From NCBI GenBank assembly GCA_021812825.1, contig JAKAMO010000039.1, positions 1-22,363 on the forward strand: DNA of 22,363 bases. Reading direction: 5' to 3'. Positions within the stretch are counted from its first letter, which is position 1. The number at the start of each line of letters is the position of its first letter. Made by a program: the position numbers and the translations under genes. This document shows, piece after piece, positions 7,391 through 14,702 of the stretch. A model generated the notes under the pieces. That model was not told the origin of the DNA, made no database searches, and was given only the letters and a program-made list of their open reading frames with translations. This stretch comes from a bacterium. Lineage in GTDB: Bacteria > Elusimicrobiota > Elusimicrobia > Elusimicrobiales > UBA9959.

Positions 7391-8635
7391 TCATGCTTCC
7401 GCGGGCCCGCTGCTGCTCGCTTTTGATCTGCGCTGCGCCAGTTCCTGTGCCGCCCAGCACCCGGCTATCAGCAGGCACGGCAGGGCCGAAATATGATAGC
7501 GCGCCGGCCCCCAGTCGTTAAGAATGTGTCCCGAGACATAAACCGCAGGCATAAGCAGGAAAAGCAGGTCGCGCCAGCGCCTGCGCAGCAACCAGGCGCC
7601 GGCGGCGGCCAAGAGAAGCGTCAGGAGCTGGACGGCAAACATGGCCGCCTTCGCGGCCTTGAAGGCTAGGGAGCCCTGCTCCTGCTGAGGGAAATTCAGT
7701 ACCGAGGAGTGGCTGGTGACCCAGAACCGGAGCAGTCGCCGCGGCAGTTTGCCTATCAGGGTCCACTTGCGCGCGGCCCAGTTTTCCTTGGCTTTCAGCA
7801 TGAAGGCGCGGTCAGCCTCAGGGGACTTGAAATCACCACGCGGCCAGACAGGGGACAGGTCCGCGCGCGTCGGGTATTCCGGCAGGGAGCCGGCCCAGAA
7901 CGCCACGCCGGCTCCCGTAGTGACGGTCGAGATGCCGAACAGGGTCTTGTTCCTGGCTTTCCATGGAGCGATGCCGAGCTGCGCCGCCGCCGCCAGCGCG
8001 ATTAGTATCAGTAGCGATTTCTTCAGGTCCCTTACCCCGAAATACAGGACTGGGGCGAAGGCGACGGGATAGAGGATATGCGTAGGGCGCACGAGCAGGG
8101 CCATCGACAGCACCGCTCCCGACGCCGCCGCGAAGGCGATGCTTCCGGAGGTCATCGTCTTCCTGGCGGCCAGCAGGAAAAACAGCCAGAAGAACATGAA
8201 CAGGCTTTCGGAGAGCATCAGCCGTGAGAAGCAGGCAAAAACGGGGTGCAGGGCGTAGGCCATTCCCGCGGCCAGCGCGAATGGCGGAGAGATGAATTCC
8301 AGGGCTAGCAGGTATACGAGGACCGCGCTGGAAGAATCCACGGCCGCCTGCGCGGCGGCCGTCCGCTTCAGGCTTATTTTACCGCCGGCATAGTTGACGG
8401 CCGCTACGAAGAACGGATAGCCGGGGGGCCTGGTGCAGTCCGGCAGCTTGCCGTCGATGGAATAGGAGCCGGAGGAGAGGAGATTCCCGGCAAGGCTGAT
8501 GTAGTCGGAGCTGTCCGGGTTCGTAAAAGGCGTGTGGAGTCCTATGATCAGGGCACCGCGGGCAAGCAGCGCGGCCAGGAACAGGGCCGCTACGACCTTT
8601 CCCCCGGAGAGGCCGAGGCAGGCGAATCTGCTCAT
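7391..8635 (-). CDS. GT39-like (ArnT/PMT-type) membrane glycosyltransferase
   Basis: The product is 414 residues from the ATG at 8635; the longer open frame to the right only shadows the GT2 gene. The first transmembrane segment (about residues 13-33) is followed by a loop containing NPDSSDYISLAGNLL (39-53) and TRPPGYPFF (68-76). This is the acidic loop and RPPGYP signature of dolichol- or polyprenyl-phosphate sugar transferases. Many hydrophobic segments follow, and the C-terminal tail is polar. Such enzymes take a sugar from a polyprenyl-phosphate carrier and place it on lipid A, a glycan or protein on the outer face of the inner membrane. The start overlaps the GT2 stop in an ATGA, so the two are translationally coupled; the GT2 enzyme would supply the polyprenyl-phosphate sugar. 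The acceptor is unknown. Confidence 0.85.
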   Translation of the reverse strand: MSRFACLGLSGGKVVAALFLAALLARGALIIGLHTPFTNPDSSDYISLAGNLLSSGSYSIDGKLPDCTRPPGYPFFVAAVNYAGGKISLKRTAAAQAAVDSSSAVLVYLLALEFISPPFALAAGMAYALHPVFACFSRLMLSESLFMFFWLFFLLAARKTMTSGSIAFAAASGAVLSMALLVRPTHILYPVAFAPVLYFGVRDLKKSLLILIALAAAAQLGIAPWKARNKTLFGISTVTTGAGVAFWAGSLPEYPTRADLSPVWPRGDFKSPEADRAFMLKAKENWAARKWTLIGKLPRRLLRFWVTSHSSVLNFPQQEQGSLAFKAAKAAMFAVQLLTLLLAAAGAWLLRRRWRDLLFLLMPAVYVSGHILNDWGPARYHISALPCLLIAGCWAAQELAQRRSKASSSGPAEA

Positions 8636-9459
8636 CTGCCTCCGTGGCGCCTGGCGTCCAGCACGCAGCCGCAGCAGAATAGCACGGCCGCGGTTATCAG
8701 CCCGGCGCCGCCCCAGGCGAAGCAGAACAGCAGCGCCAGGGCCGTCAGCGCCGTGAAGAGCTTGAGCGGGTTGTACTGGATCATCACCTGCGTCATGATC
8801 TGCAGCGTGCGCAGGATGTCGCGCACCGGCTTCACCTTGGAGTGGCCCACCCGGTCGGTGAACTCTATCGGCTCGAAGCGCACGAACTTGCCGGCGGACA
8901 GGAAAGACAGCGTCATCGTGGTGGTGAAAGAGTAGCCGAAGCACATCACCGGCATGTCGGCCACCGCGCTCTTGCGGAAGACGCGCAGGCCGGAATTGGC
9001 GTCCGGTATGTGCTCGCCGGCCACGAAGCGCGCCAGACGCAGATAGCTCCAGCGCATGAAGGCCTTCACGTAGCTGCCCCAGAACAGCTTGCCCTGCCTG
9101 GCGCCCACCACCATGTCGAACGCGGGGATGTGGCGGAGCAGCTTGCCGGCCTCGGCGGGCGGGTACGAGCCGTCGGCGTCGATGATGAGTATCCACTCGT
9201 GAGAGGCGGCCTGGATGCCGCTCAGCAGCGAGCGGCCGTAGCCCCTGTTCACCGGGTGGCGTATGACCCTGGCGCCGGCCGCTTCCGCGGCCTGGGCTGT
9301 CCCGTCCGACGAGCCGTCGTCCACGACTATCACCTCGAACTTGAGACCCTCGGCGGCCAGCACCTCCTTGATGCCGACTATCGTGGGGCCCACGGCCCCC
9401 GCCTCGTTGTACGCGGGTATCACCGCGGAAATGTCAGGTTTGCCGGAAAAAATGCCCAT
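8632..9459 (-). CDS. GT2 family glycosyltransferase, dolichyl/polyprenyl-phosphate sugar synthase-like
   Basis: The product is 275 residues from ATG 9459. The catalytic domain has SAVIPAYNEAGAV near the N-terminus, VVDDGSSDGT (45-54), NRGYGRSLLSGI, and the metal-binding DADGS (94-98). Two hydrophobic segments at about 228-265 would anchor the C-terminus. This is the layout of enzymes that charge polyprenyl phosphate with a hexose on the cytoplasmic side. AAGGAGG at 9464-9470 sits 4 bases before ATG 9459, which favours it over the GTG at 9462. The start overlaps the stop of the M16-like gene by one base (TGATG), and the stop overlaps the GT39 start (ATGA). The sugar (glucose, mannose or another) cannot be told. 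Confidence 0.88.
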   Translation of the reverse strand: MGIFSGKPDISAVIPAYNEAGAVGPTIVGIKEVLAAEGLKFEVIVVDDGSSDGTAQAAEAAGARVIRHPVNRGYGRSLLSGIQAASHEWILIIDADGSYPPAEAGKLLRHIPAFDMVVGARQGKLFWGSYVKAFMRWSYLRLARFVAGEHIPDANSGLRVFRKSAVADMPVMCFGYSFTTTMTLSFLSAGKFVRFEPIEFTDRVGHSKVKPVRDILRTLQIMTQVMIQYNPLKLFTALTALALLFCFAWGGAGLITAAVLFCCGCVLDARRHGGR

Positions 9460-10832
9460 CACTCCTCCTTAAGCTCCGTCACCGGTCCGAACTCGTCCGG
9501 CCGCGCGTCGAACTTGTCCGGGTCGCCGACGAACAGCAGCAGCGCGTCGCCGGTGCTCAGCACCTCCCGCGAGACGCCCTGCACGTCGGCCTGCCCGGTC
9601 GCGTTTATCCTGTCCACGTAGTCGTCCAGCGCGCTTTCGCGGTAGCCGTAGTACTCGAAAGCGGCCCTCTCCGAGATAAGGTCGAAAGGGGTGGGGAAGC
9701 GGAAGATGAAGGAGTTGGCTATCGCGTCCTTCGCCCTCTTCACCTCTTCGGCCGGCGGCTCCTCCTGACCCATCAGGTCGAACTGGCGCAGCATCTCCGC
9801 CGCCGCCCGGCCGGCGCTTTCGGGCTTGGTGCCGCAGTAGGCCAGCAGGTAGCCGTGGTCCGGCTTCTTCACCGGGTAGCTGTAGACGCTGTAGGCCAGC
9901 CCGTGCCGCGAGCGTATCTCCGAGGTCAGCCTGGAGGAAAGCCCTCCGCCCAGCATCTCGTTGGCCACCATCAGGGCGAATTCCCTCGGGTCGTGCCGTT
10001 TCAGCGCGCCGAGCACCAGGACCACGGACGCCTGAGGGATGTCCTTGCGGAGCAGGAAGACTCGTCTTCCCCGCGGCAGGCCGACCGGGGGGATGCCCGG
10101 CAGCGCGGCCGCGCCGCCTTTCCAGCCCGAGAACCGCGCCTCCAGCCTGGCCAGCAGCTGCTCCTCGGTGCCGAAGTCACCTGCCACGGCCAGGATGACG
10201 TTGCCGGGCCTGCAGAAATCCGCGTGCCAGGCGCGCATGTCGTCGCCGGTGACGGCTTGCACCGTCGCTTCCTCCGGCCGCCAGCCGTAGGGGTGGCCGG
10301 GGCCGTAGAAGGCCCGCAGGGCCTCGCGCACCGCCTGCCTGGCGGTATCGTCGTCGCGGCGCCGTATCAGCTCCAGCAGCTCCTCGCGCCTGATGGCGGT
10401 CTTTTCCGGGTCGAAGGCCGGGGCCGTCAGTATGGCGGCGTAGATGTCCAGCACCTCGTCCAGGTCCTTGCTGAGGGAGGTCAGGGTGAGGCGCGATTCC
10501 TCTATCCCCACGGAGCTCTCCACCGAGGCGCCGAGGAATTCCAGCTTTTCGTCCATCCTCTCCGGGGCCAGCCCTCCGGCGCCGCCGTCGCGCAGCAGGC
10601 CGGCGGCCATGTCGCCCAGGCCTATCTTGCCGGCGGGGTCGTGGATCTTGCCGGCGCGGATGAAAGCGGTCAGGTGCGCCACCGGGAATGTCGCGTCGCG
10701 CAGCATGTGCACGACCATGCCGTTGGAGAGCACGGCCCTGGTCCCTTTAGGTGGCTTGAAGGCCGCCGGCTGCGGGACGGCGAGCCCGGCCGGAACGGCT
10801 AAGCGCGGTTTTCCCGGCAGCGGTCCCCTCAT
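9459..10832 (-). CDS. M16 peptidase homologue lacking the zinc site (non-catalytic partner)
   Basis: The product is 457 residues. Its two halves follow the M16 pattern (VLSNGMVVHMLRDATFPVAHLTAFIRAG cut here at about 34-61; later GDFGTEEQLLARLEARFSGW and LSSRLTSEIRSRHGLAYSVYSY). The second-half signature SSRLTSEIR...GLAYSV is well conserved. At the place where active members have HxxEH, the sequence is GLGDMAAGLL (residues 71-80). Both histidines and the glutamate are replaced (Asp74, Ala77, Gly78), so zinc cannot bind there. Bacterial M16 proteins often work as heterodimers of a catalytic and a non-catalytic subunit, and the adjacent upstream gene carries the intact site. The start overlaps that gene's stop by ATGA and has AGGAGG 4 bases upstream. 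No signal peptide is evident. Confidence 0.88.
   Translation of the reverse strand: MRGPLPGKPRLAVPAGLAVPQPAAFKPPKGTRAVLSNGMVVHMLRDATFPVAHLTAFIRAGKIHDPAGKIGLGDMAAGLLRDGGAGGLAPERMDEKLEFLGASVESSVGIEESRLTLTSLSKDLDEVLDIYAAILTAPAFDPEKTAIRREELLELIRRRDDDTARQAVREALRAFYGPGHPYGWRPEEATVQAVTGDDMRAWHADFCRPGNVILAVAGDFGTEEQLLARLEARFSGWKGGAAALPGIPPVGLPRGRRVFLLRKDIPQASVVLVLGALKRHDPREFALMVANEMLGGGLSSRLTSEIRSRHGLAYSVYSYPVKKPDHGYLLAYCGTKPESAGRAAAEMLRQFDLMGQEEPPAEEVKRAKDAIANSFIFRFPTPFDLISERAAFEYYGYRESALDDYVDRINATGQADVQGVSREVLSTGDALLLFVGDPDKFDARPDEFGPVTELKEE
9464..9470 (-). promoter_or_regulatory. Shine-Dalgarno AAGGAGG for the GT2 gene
   Basis: This perfect Shine-Dalgarno core lies inside the last codons of the M16-like gene and is 4 bases from ATG 9459. 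It fixes the start at 9459, because it is only 1 base from the alternative GTG at 9462. Confidence 0.7.
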
Positions 10833-12328
10833 GCCGCCTCCTGCGCGCCGAGGAACACGGCCGTGCGGTTGGCGCGCGTCAGATACCTGGCTGCCGCCCT
10901 GGAGACATCCTCCGGGGTCACGCGGCGCAGGTGCTCGCCGGCCTTCCAGTCGAAGCGCCAGTCGCCCATTATGGCCTCGTTCTGGGCCAGGCTCATGCCC
11001 AGGCCGGTATTGGACTCGAGCTGCTTTATCATCTCGGCCTGGTAATTGTTCAGCGTCCTGTCCAGCTCCCAGCGTGTTGGGGTCTCTTCGGCCAGCCGGG
11101 CGATCTCCTCCATGACGGCCGCGTCAAGCTCCTCTGCGGTGTGAGGGGCCTTGGGGGCCGCCGCGACCACAAAGAGGGAGGGGTAGCGGTTACCGGGGGT
11201 GGAAGCCCCGGCCCAGGCGTAGAGCGCCAGCTGCCTGCCCTCCACCAGGTTCCGGTAGAAGCGCCCGGTCTTGCCGCCGGAGAGCGTTTCGCCCGCCATG
11301 ATGAGCGGGTAGATATCCGGGTGGTCCATGCCAGGGTTCTTGAAACCTATGCGCAGGGCCGGCGCGGCGTTGAAGCGGACGGCGCGCAGCTTCTCGCCGT
11401 TCTGGGGCGGCTCCTCCGGGCAGTTCCGGTCCGGCGCCGTCCCGCGCTTCCAGTCCCCGAAATGTTTTTCCGCCAGCGCTATCACCTCGGCCGGGTCCAC
11501 GTCGCCGGTCACGGTCAGCGTGGCGTTGTCCGGGGTGTAGAACGTCCGGTAGAACCGCTCCGCGTCGGTGCGGGTGAGGCGCCGGATGTCCTCCGGCCAG
11601 CCTATCGTCGGGTTCCGGTACGGATGCTCGGAGAAGGCGGAGGAGAGCAGCGCCTCCCAGATGACGCGGTTCGGATCGGATTCGCCCATCCGCCGCTCCT
11701 CGAGCACCACGTCGCGCTCCCGGTAGAACTCGCGCAAGACCGGGTTCTTGAAGCGGTCCGACTCCAGCGTCATCCAGGCCTCCAGCCGGTTGGACGGCAG
11801 CGAGACCACGTAGACGGTGTAATCAGCGGAGGTCATCGCGTTCAGGCCGCTCTCTCCGAGGGAATTGTAGATCTTGAGGTATTCGTCCTTTACCGACAGG
11901 GCGTCGGCGGCCTCCTGCGCCTTGTCCAGCTCCTCGCGCAGGGCCTCCAGGCTCTCCGCGGAGGCCTTCCCGGAGGATTCCGCCGCTATCAGCGCCTGCG
12001 CCGCGGCCTCCACCCGGTCGAGGGCCGGCTTTTCCAGTTCATAACCGGCGGAATTTATGGTCGTGGTGCCCTTAAAGGCCATGTGCTCGAAGAGATGGGC
12101 CAGGCCGGTCTTGCCTGGACGGCAGTCCGCGTTGCCGACCTTGAAGAACATAGTGAAGGAAACGGTCGGCACGAACCTCTTCTCCAGGATAAGCAGCCTT
12201 AAGCCGTTGGCCAGGGTGTAGGAGACGACAGGCGGAAGACGGGGATCCGTCTCCTGCTCTGCGCCTTTCGGCAGCGTGCGGTCCGAGGTCAGGGACATAG
12301 GCGTAAACACGACGCGCGGGGCCGGCAT
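10829..12328 (-). CDS. M16 family zinc metallopeptidase, catalytic subunit
   Basis: The product is 499 residues from ATG 12328, or 489 from the in-frame ATG 12298. The inverted zinc motif H78-L-F-E81-H82 lies in GLAHLFEHMAFKGTT. A Glu-rich segment with the likely third zinc ligand follows (RERDVVLEERRMGE). Between them is a helical, charged insertion of about 45 residues (about 97-141, rich in Glu, Ala and Lys), which some bacterial M16 enzymes have. The C-terminal half has SGGKTGRFYRNLVEGRQLA-type residues expected for substrate binding. These enzymes cut short peptides inside a closed chamber. No signal peptide is seen, so it may be cytoplasmic unless secreted another way. It heads the five-gene leftward run, and a TATAAT box lies upstream. 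Confidence 0.9.
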   Translation of the reverse strand: MPAPRVVFTPMSLTSDRTLPKGAEQETDPRLPPVVSYTLANGLRLLILEKRFVPTVSFTMFFKVGNADCRPGKTGLAHLFEHMAFKGTTTINSAGYELEKPALDRVEAAAQALIAAESSGKASAESLEALREELDKAQEAADALSVKDEYLKIYNSLGESGLNAMTSADYTVYVVSLPSNRLEAWMTLESDRFKNPVLREFYRERDVVLEERRMGESDPNRVIWEALLSSAFSEHPYRNPTIGWPEDIRRLTRTDAERFYRTFYTPDNATLTVTGDVDPAEVIALAEKHFGDWKRGTAPDRNCPEEPPQNGEKLRAVRFNAAPALRIGFKNPGMDHPDIYPLIMAGETLSGGKTGRFYRNLVEGRQLALYAWAGASTPGNRYPSLFVVAAAPKAPHTAEELDAAVMEEIARLAEETPTRWELDRTLNNYQAEMIKQLESNTGLGMSLAQNEAIMGDWRFDWKAGEHLRRVTPEDVSRAAARYLTRANRTAVFLGAQEAA

Positions 12329-12363
12329 GGCCGGTCCTGCCGCGCCCCTTCCGTGGTTACGCT

Positions 12364-12369
12364 ATTATA
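12364..12369 (-). promoter_or_regulatory. Putative -10 box TATAAT of the M16-glycosyltransferase operon
   Basis: On the - strand the sequence reads TTTAGTATAATAGCG, a consensus -10 within an AT-rich island. Transcription would start near 12357, leaving about 28 bases before ATG 12328. No convincing -35 hexamer is visible at 16-18 bases. Confidence 0.6.
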
Positions 12370-12388
12370 CTAAAAGATATTTATATAG

Positions 12389-12428
12389 GCGCAAAAAGGC
12401 GCGGGCCGTAGCCCGAGCCTTTTTGCGC
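12389..12428 (-). terminator. Strong hairpin terminator after the M20 gene (perfect 12-bp arms)
   Basis: GCGCAAAAAGGC at 12389-12400 is the exact reverse complement of 12417-12428. The 16-base loop contains a second small stem, GGGC at 12403-12406 with GCCC at 12411-12414. The A5/T5 runs lie within the arms, so either strand gives a U-rich 3' arm. It sits 12 bases past the M20 stop on the - strand and just upstream of the M16 promoter, so it separates the two transcription units. Confidence 0.75.
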
Positions 12429-12440
12429 AGGTCCGGGGGG

Positions 12441-13679
12441 CTATTTCCCGCCGCAGAGGGTCAGCGTGGTGACCGCGAAGACCTTGGCGTCGCCCATCAT
12501 GTGCTCTATCACGCAGTACTCGTTGGGCATATGCGCGCTCTCGTTCAGGCGGGAGTAGACCACCACCGGCAGGTTGAGCCTGCGGAAGAAGGCTGCGACC
12601 GTGCCGCCGCCTATGCCGTAGGCTTTCGCCTTGACCCCGAGCACTTCCTTGATGGCTTTCTTGAGCGCCAGCACTATCGGCGCCTTCGGGTCGGTGGGCG
12701 GGGCGGCCTGCGCTTCCTGCTGCGGCTCGAATGAGACCTTCACGCCGAACTTCGCCTCCACCTCGTCGGCCATGCGGCGCATCTCGGCCTTGACCTCCGA
12801 GAGCTGGTAGCACGGCATCACGCGGCAGTCCATGTAGAACACGTCCTCGCCGGGCAGCGTGTTCACGTTCGGCACGTTGGCCTCCTTCTTCGTCGGCTCG
12901 AAAGTGCTGAGCGGCGGCTCGTAGAGGCGGTCCTTCTTCGGGAACTTCTTGTAGAGCTTCTGGTATTTCGTCACCAGCTCGCTGGCCGCCTTGAAGGCGT
13001 TGATGCCGAGTCCCGGGCGGCTGGCGTGGCACTGCTTGCCGTGCGTCGTGACCTTCATCCACAGGATGGACTTCTCCGCCACCTCGATCAGCGAGCCGTC
13101 CTCCACGCCGGAGTCGGGCACGAAGAACACGTCGTCACGCCCGAAGATCTCGGGCTTGTTGTCGGCTATGTAGTCGGCGCCGAAGCCGGAGCCGGTCTCC
13201 TCGTCGGCGCAGAACAGCAGCGCTATGTCGTATTCCGGCCGGTAGTCGAGCTCCATCATGGCCTTCACTACCATGATGCTCGACACGATGGCCTGCTGGT
13301 TATCCTCCACGCCGCGGCCTATCAGCTTGCCGTTCTTCACTTCCATCCTGTACGGGTCGCTGTTCCACAGTTTGGCCTCGCCGGGCGGGACCACGTCGAG
13401 GTGGGCCATGAACCAGATCGTCTTCGCCGAGCTTTTGCCCTTGTAGCGGGCTATGACGTTGGGGCGGATGCCGTTCTTGGCCTCCTTCTGCGGGGCGTTC
13501 ACCCACTCTATCGAGTCGAACTTGAGCTTCTGCAGCTCGCCCTCGAGCCACTTGGCCTTGTCGTACTCGCCGGTGCCGCCGCTGGACGGCGCCAGCGCCG
13601 GAATGGCGGTCAGGCCGCGCTGCAGCTCTATCGCGTAGCTCTCGTAGGACGATATCTTCTCCAGGATCTTCTTTTTCAT
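12441..13679 (-). CDS. M20 family metallopeptidase (dipeptidase/carboxypeptidase-like)
   Basis: The product is 412 residues from ATG 13679, which has GGAGG 4 bases upstream; the longer open frame beyond it crosses the divergent promoter. The metal and catalytic residues of the M20 fold are all visible. They are H93 and D95 in AHLDVVPPG, D126 in GRGVEDNQQ, E160 and E161 in ADEETGSG, D189 in VPDSG, and H383 in NESAHMPNEY. The lid/dimerisation domain lies in between (about 205-310, with THGKQCHASRPGLGINAF). Family members remove C-terminal or dipeptide residues, or deacylate amino acids, in the cytoplasm with two zinc ions. No signal peptide is seen. It is divergent from an EamA exporter. The exact substrate is unknown; it could be a peptidase rather than DapE or ArgE, since no lysine or arginine pathway gene is near. 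Confidence 0.88.
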   Translation of the reverse strand: MKKKILEKISSYESYAIELQRGLTAIPALAPSSGGTGEYDKAKWLEGELQKLKFDSIEWVNAPQKEAKNGIRPNVIARYKGKSSAKTIWFMAHLDVVPPGEAKLWNSDPYRMEVKNGKLIGRGVEDNQQAIVSSIMVVKAMMELDYRPEYDIALLFCADEETGSGFGADYIADNKPEIFGRDDVFFVPDSGVEDGSLIEVAEKSILWMKVTTHGKQCHASRPGLGINAFKAASELVTKYQKLYKKFPKKDRLYEPPLSTFEPTKKEANVPNVNTLPGEDVFYMDCRVMPCYQLSEVKAEMRRMADEVEAKFGVKVSFEPQQEAQAAPPTDPKAPIVLALKKAIKEVLGVKAKAYGIGGGTVAAFFRRLNLPVVVYSRLNESAHMPNEYCVIEHMMGDAKVFAVTTLTLCGGK

Positions 13680-13706
13680 GTGGCCTCCGTGAAAAGCGGT
13701 ACCGAA

Positions 13707-13712
13707 AGTATA
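13707..13712 (-). promoter_or_regulatory. Putative -10 box TATACT of the M20 gene
   Basis: The - strand reads AATTAAGTATACTTTCGG. Transcription would begin near 13700, about 21 bases before the ATG, and that leader carries GGAGG. No -35 hexamer is apparent; the sequence upstream is very GC-rich. Confidence 0.5.
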
Positions 13713-13751
13713 CTTAATTCGGCGCGTCCCCGTCCGCGCCGCGCTATAAAG

Positions 13752-13757
13752 TATAAT
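13752..13757 (+). promoter_or_regulatory. Putative -10 box TATAAT of the EamA gene; predicts a leaderless mRNA
   Basis: The sequence AAAGTATAATCTGTTC ends directly at ATG 13764. With the usual 7 bases from the end of the -10 box to the start, transcription would begin at the A of the ATG. There is no Shine-Dalgarno sequence and no -35 hexamer. Confidence 0.65.
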
Positions 13758-13763
13758 CTGTTC

Positions 13764-14663
13764 ATGAGCGAACGCTCCCGGCGCGCCGGGCTCTGGTCCG
13801 ACATAGGGCTTTTCTACTGCGCAGCCATCTGGGGCTCCACCTTCATCGTCACCAAGGGCACGCTGGACTCGGTGGACCCCGTGGTCATGGTGGGGATACG
13901 CTTCGTCATCTCGGCAGCGCTGCTGCTGCCCTGGGTGCTGAAGCGCCGGAACCGGACCCGGCACATGGCGGAGGGCTTCTTCCTGGCCATTTTCCTATCC
14001 TCCCTCTACCTTACGCAGACCTGCGGCCTCGTTCATACCACGGCCTCCAATTCCGGCTTCATAACCGGCCTGTTCATCATCTTCATCCCCGTCTTCCTCT
14101 ACCTGTTCCGCCGCGAGAGGCCGGGCCGGATGCAGTGGGTCTCCGCCGGCCTGGCGCTCTGCGGCATGTGGCTGCTTACCGGCGGGGTGCGCGGCTTCAA
14201 CGTCGGCGACGCGCTGACGCTGGTGGCCGCGGCCTCCTACTCGGTGCACCTGATAATAACCGACAAGTACGTGAAAGCGTCGGCGGACACCGTGCTGCTC
14301 GTCTTCCACCAGTTCTGGATGGTCGGGGCCATCTCCTTCGCGCTGGCGCTGCTGCGGGGGGCTCCGCTGGCCGTGGCAGGCGTCAACGCGTGGGGCGTCA
14401 TCATCTTCCTGGCGGTGTTCCCCACGCTGACGGCCTTCTTCATCCAGATGCTCGCCCAGCGCCATTCCGAGCCCTTCAAGGTTGGTATAATCTTTACGCT
14501 GGAGCCGGTCTTCGCCGCCCTGTTCGCGTGGACGCTGGGCGGCGAGGAATTCCTATGGATCAAGGCCGCCGGGGGCCTGCTGATAGTCTCCGGCATGGCC
14601 TTGGGGGAACTGGCCAAGTTCGATTTCAGGCGCGCAGCGAGGAAGGAAGTGCTGCCGCTCTGA
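13764..14663 (+). CDS. EamA/DMT-superfamily transporter
   Basis: The product is 299 residues with about ten hydrophobic segments in two similar halves, the layout of the drug/metabolite transporter superfamily (two EamA domains). Typical features are AAIWGSTFIVTKG in segment 1, FVISAALLLPW in segment 2, FLSSLYLTQTCGL, and FTLEPVFAALFAWTLGGE in the second half. It sits in the inner membrane and is probably an exporter of amino acids, sugars or other metabolites. The start at ATG 13764 lies 6 bases after a TATAAT box and has no ribosome binding site, so translation is probably leaderless. It is divergent from an M20 peptidase, which might hint at amino acid or peptide handling. The substrate cannot be identified. 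Confidence 0.9.
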   Translation: MSERSRRAGLWSDIGLFYCAAIWGSTFIVTKGTLDSVDPVVMVGIRFVISAALLLPWVLKRRNRTRHMAEGFFLAIFLSSLYLTQTCGLVHTTASNSGFITGLFIIFIPVFLYLFRRERPGRMQWVSAGLALCGMWLLTGGVRGFNVGDALTLVAAASYSVHLIITDKYVKASADTVLLVFHQFWMVGAISFALALLRGAPLAVAGVNAWGVIIFLAVFPTLTAFFIQMLAQRHSEPFKVGIIFTLEPVFAALFAWTLGGEEFLWIKAAGGLLIVSGMALGELAKFDFRRAARKEVLPL

Positions 14664-14693
14664 GCGCCCCGCGGCGCAGCGGTACGGTTGATC

Positions 14694-14700
14694 GAGGAGA
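14694..14700 (+). promoter_or_regulatory. Shine-Dalgarno GAGGAGA for the PLD-like gene
   Basis: GAGGAGA at 14694-14700 is 2 bases before ATG 14703, with the AGGAG core ending 3 bases away. It supports ATG 14703 over the in-frame TTG at 14688, and it puts the signal peptide at the N-terminus. It contrasts with the leaderless start of the gene upstream. Confidence 0.6.
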
Positions 14701-14702
14701 TT

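Noticed and set aside
8636..9196. Long N-terminal extension of the GT39 frame
   Set aside because: It overlaps the GT2 gene in another frame and has no membrane or family features; ATG 8635 overlaps the GT2 stop in an ATGA.
9855..10802. Long + strand open frame of 315 residues opposite the M16 homologue
   Set aside because: It is a GC-driven shadow of the M16 gene: low-complexity Arg/Gly/Val-rich product, no family match, and the - strand frame has clear M16 motifs.
13026..13763. + strand frame that extends the EamA gene far upstream
   Set aside because: It runs opposite the M20 gene through the divergent promoter. The TATAAT box and the transporter N-terminus support ATG 13764.
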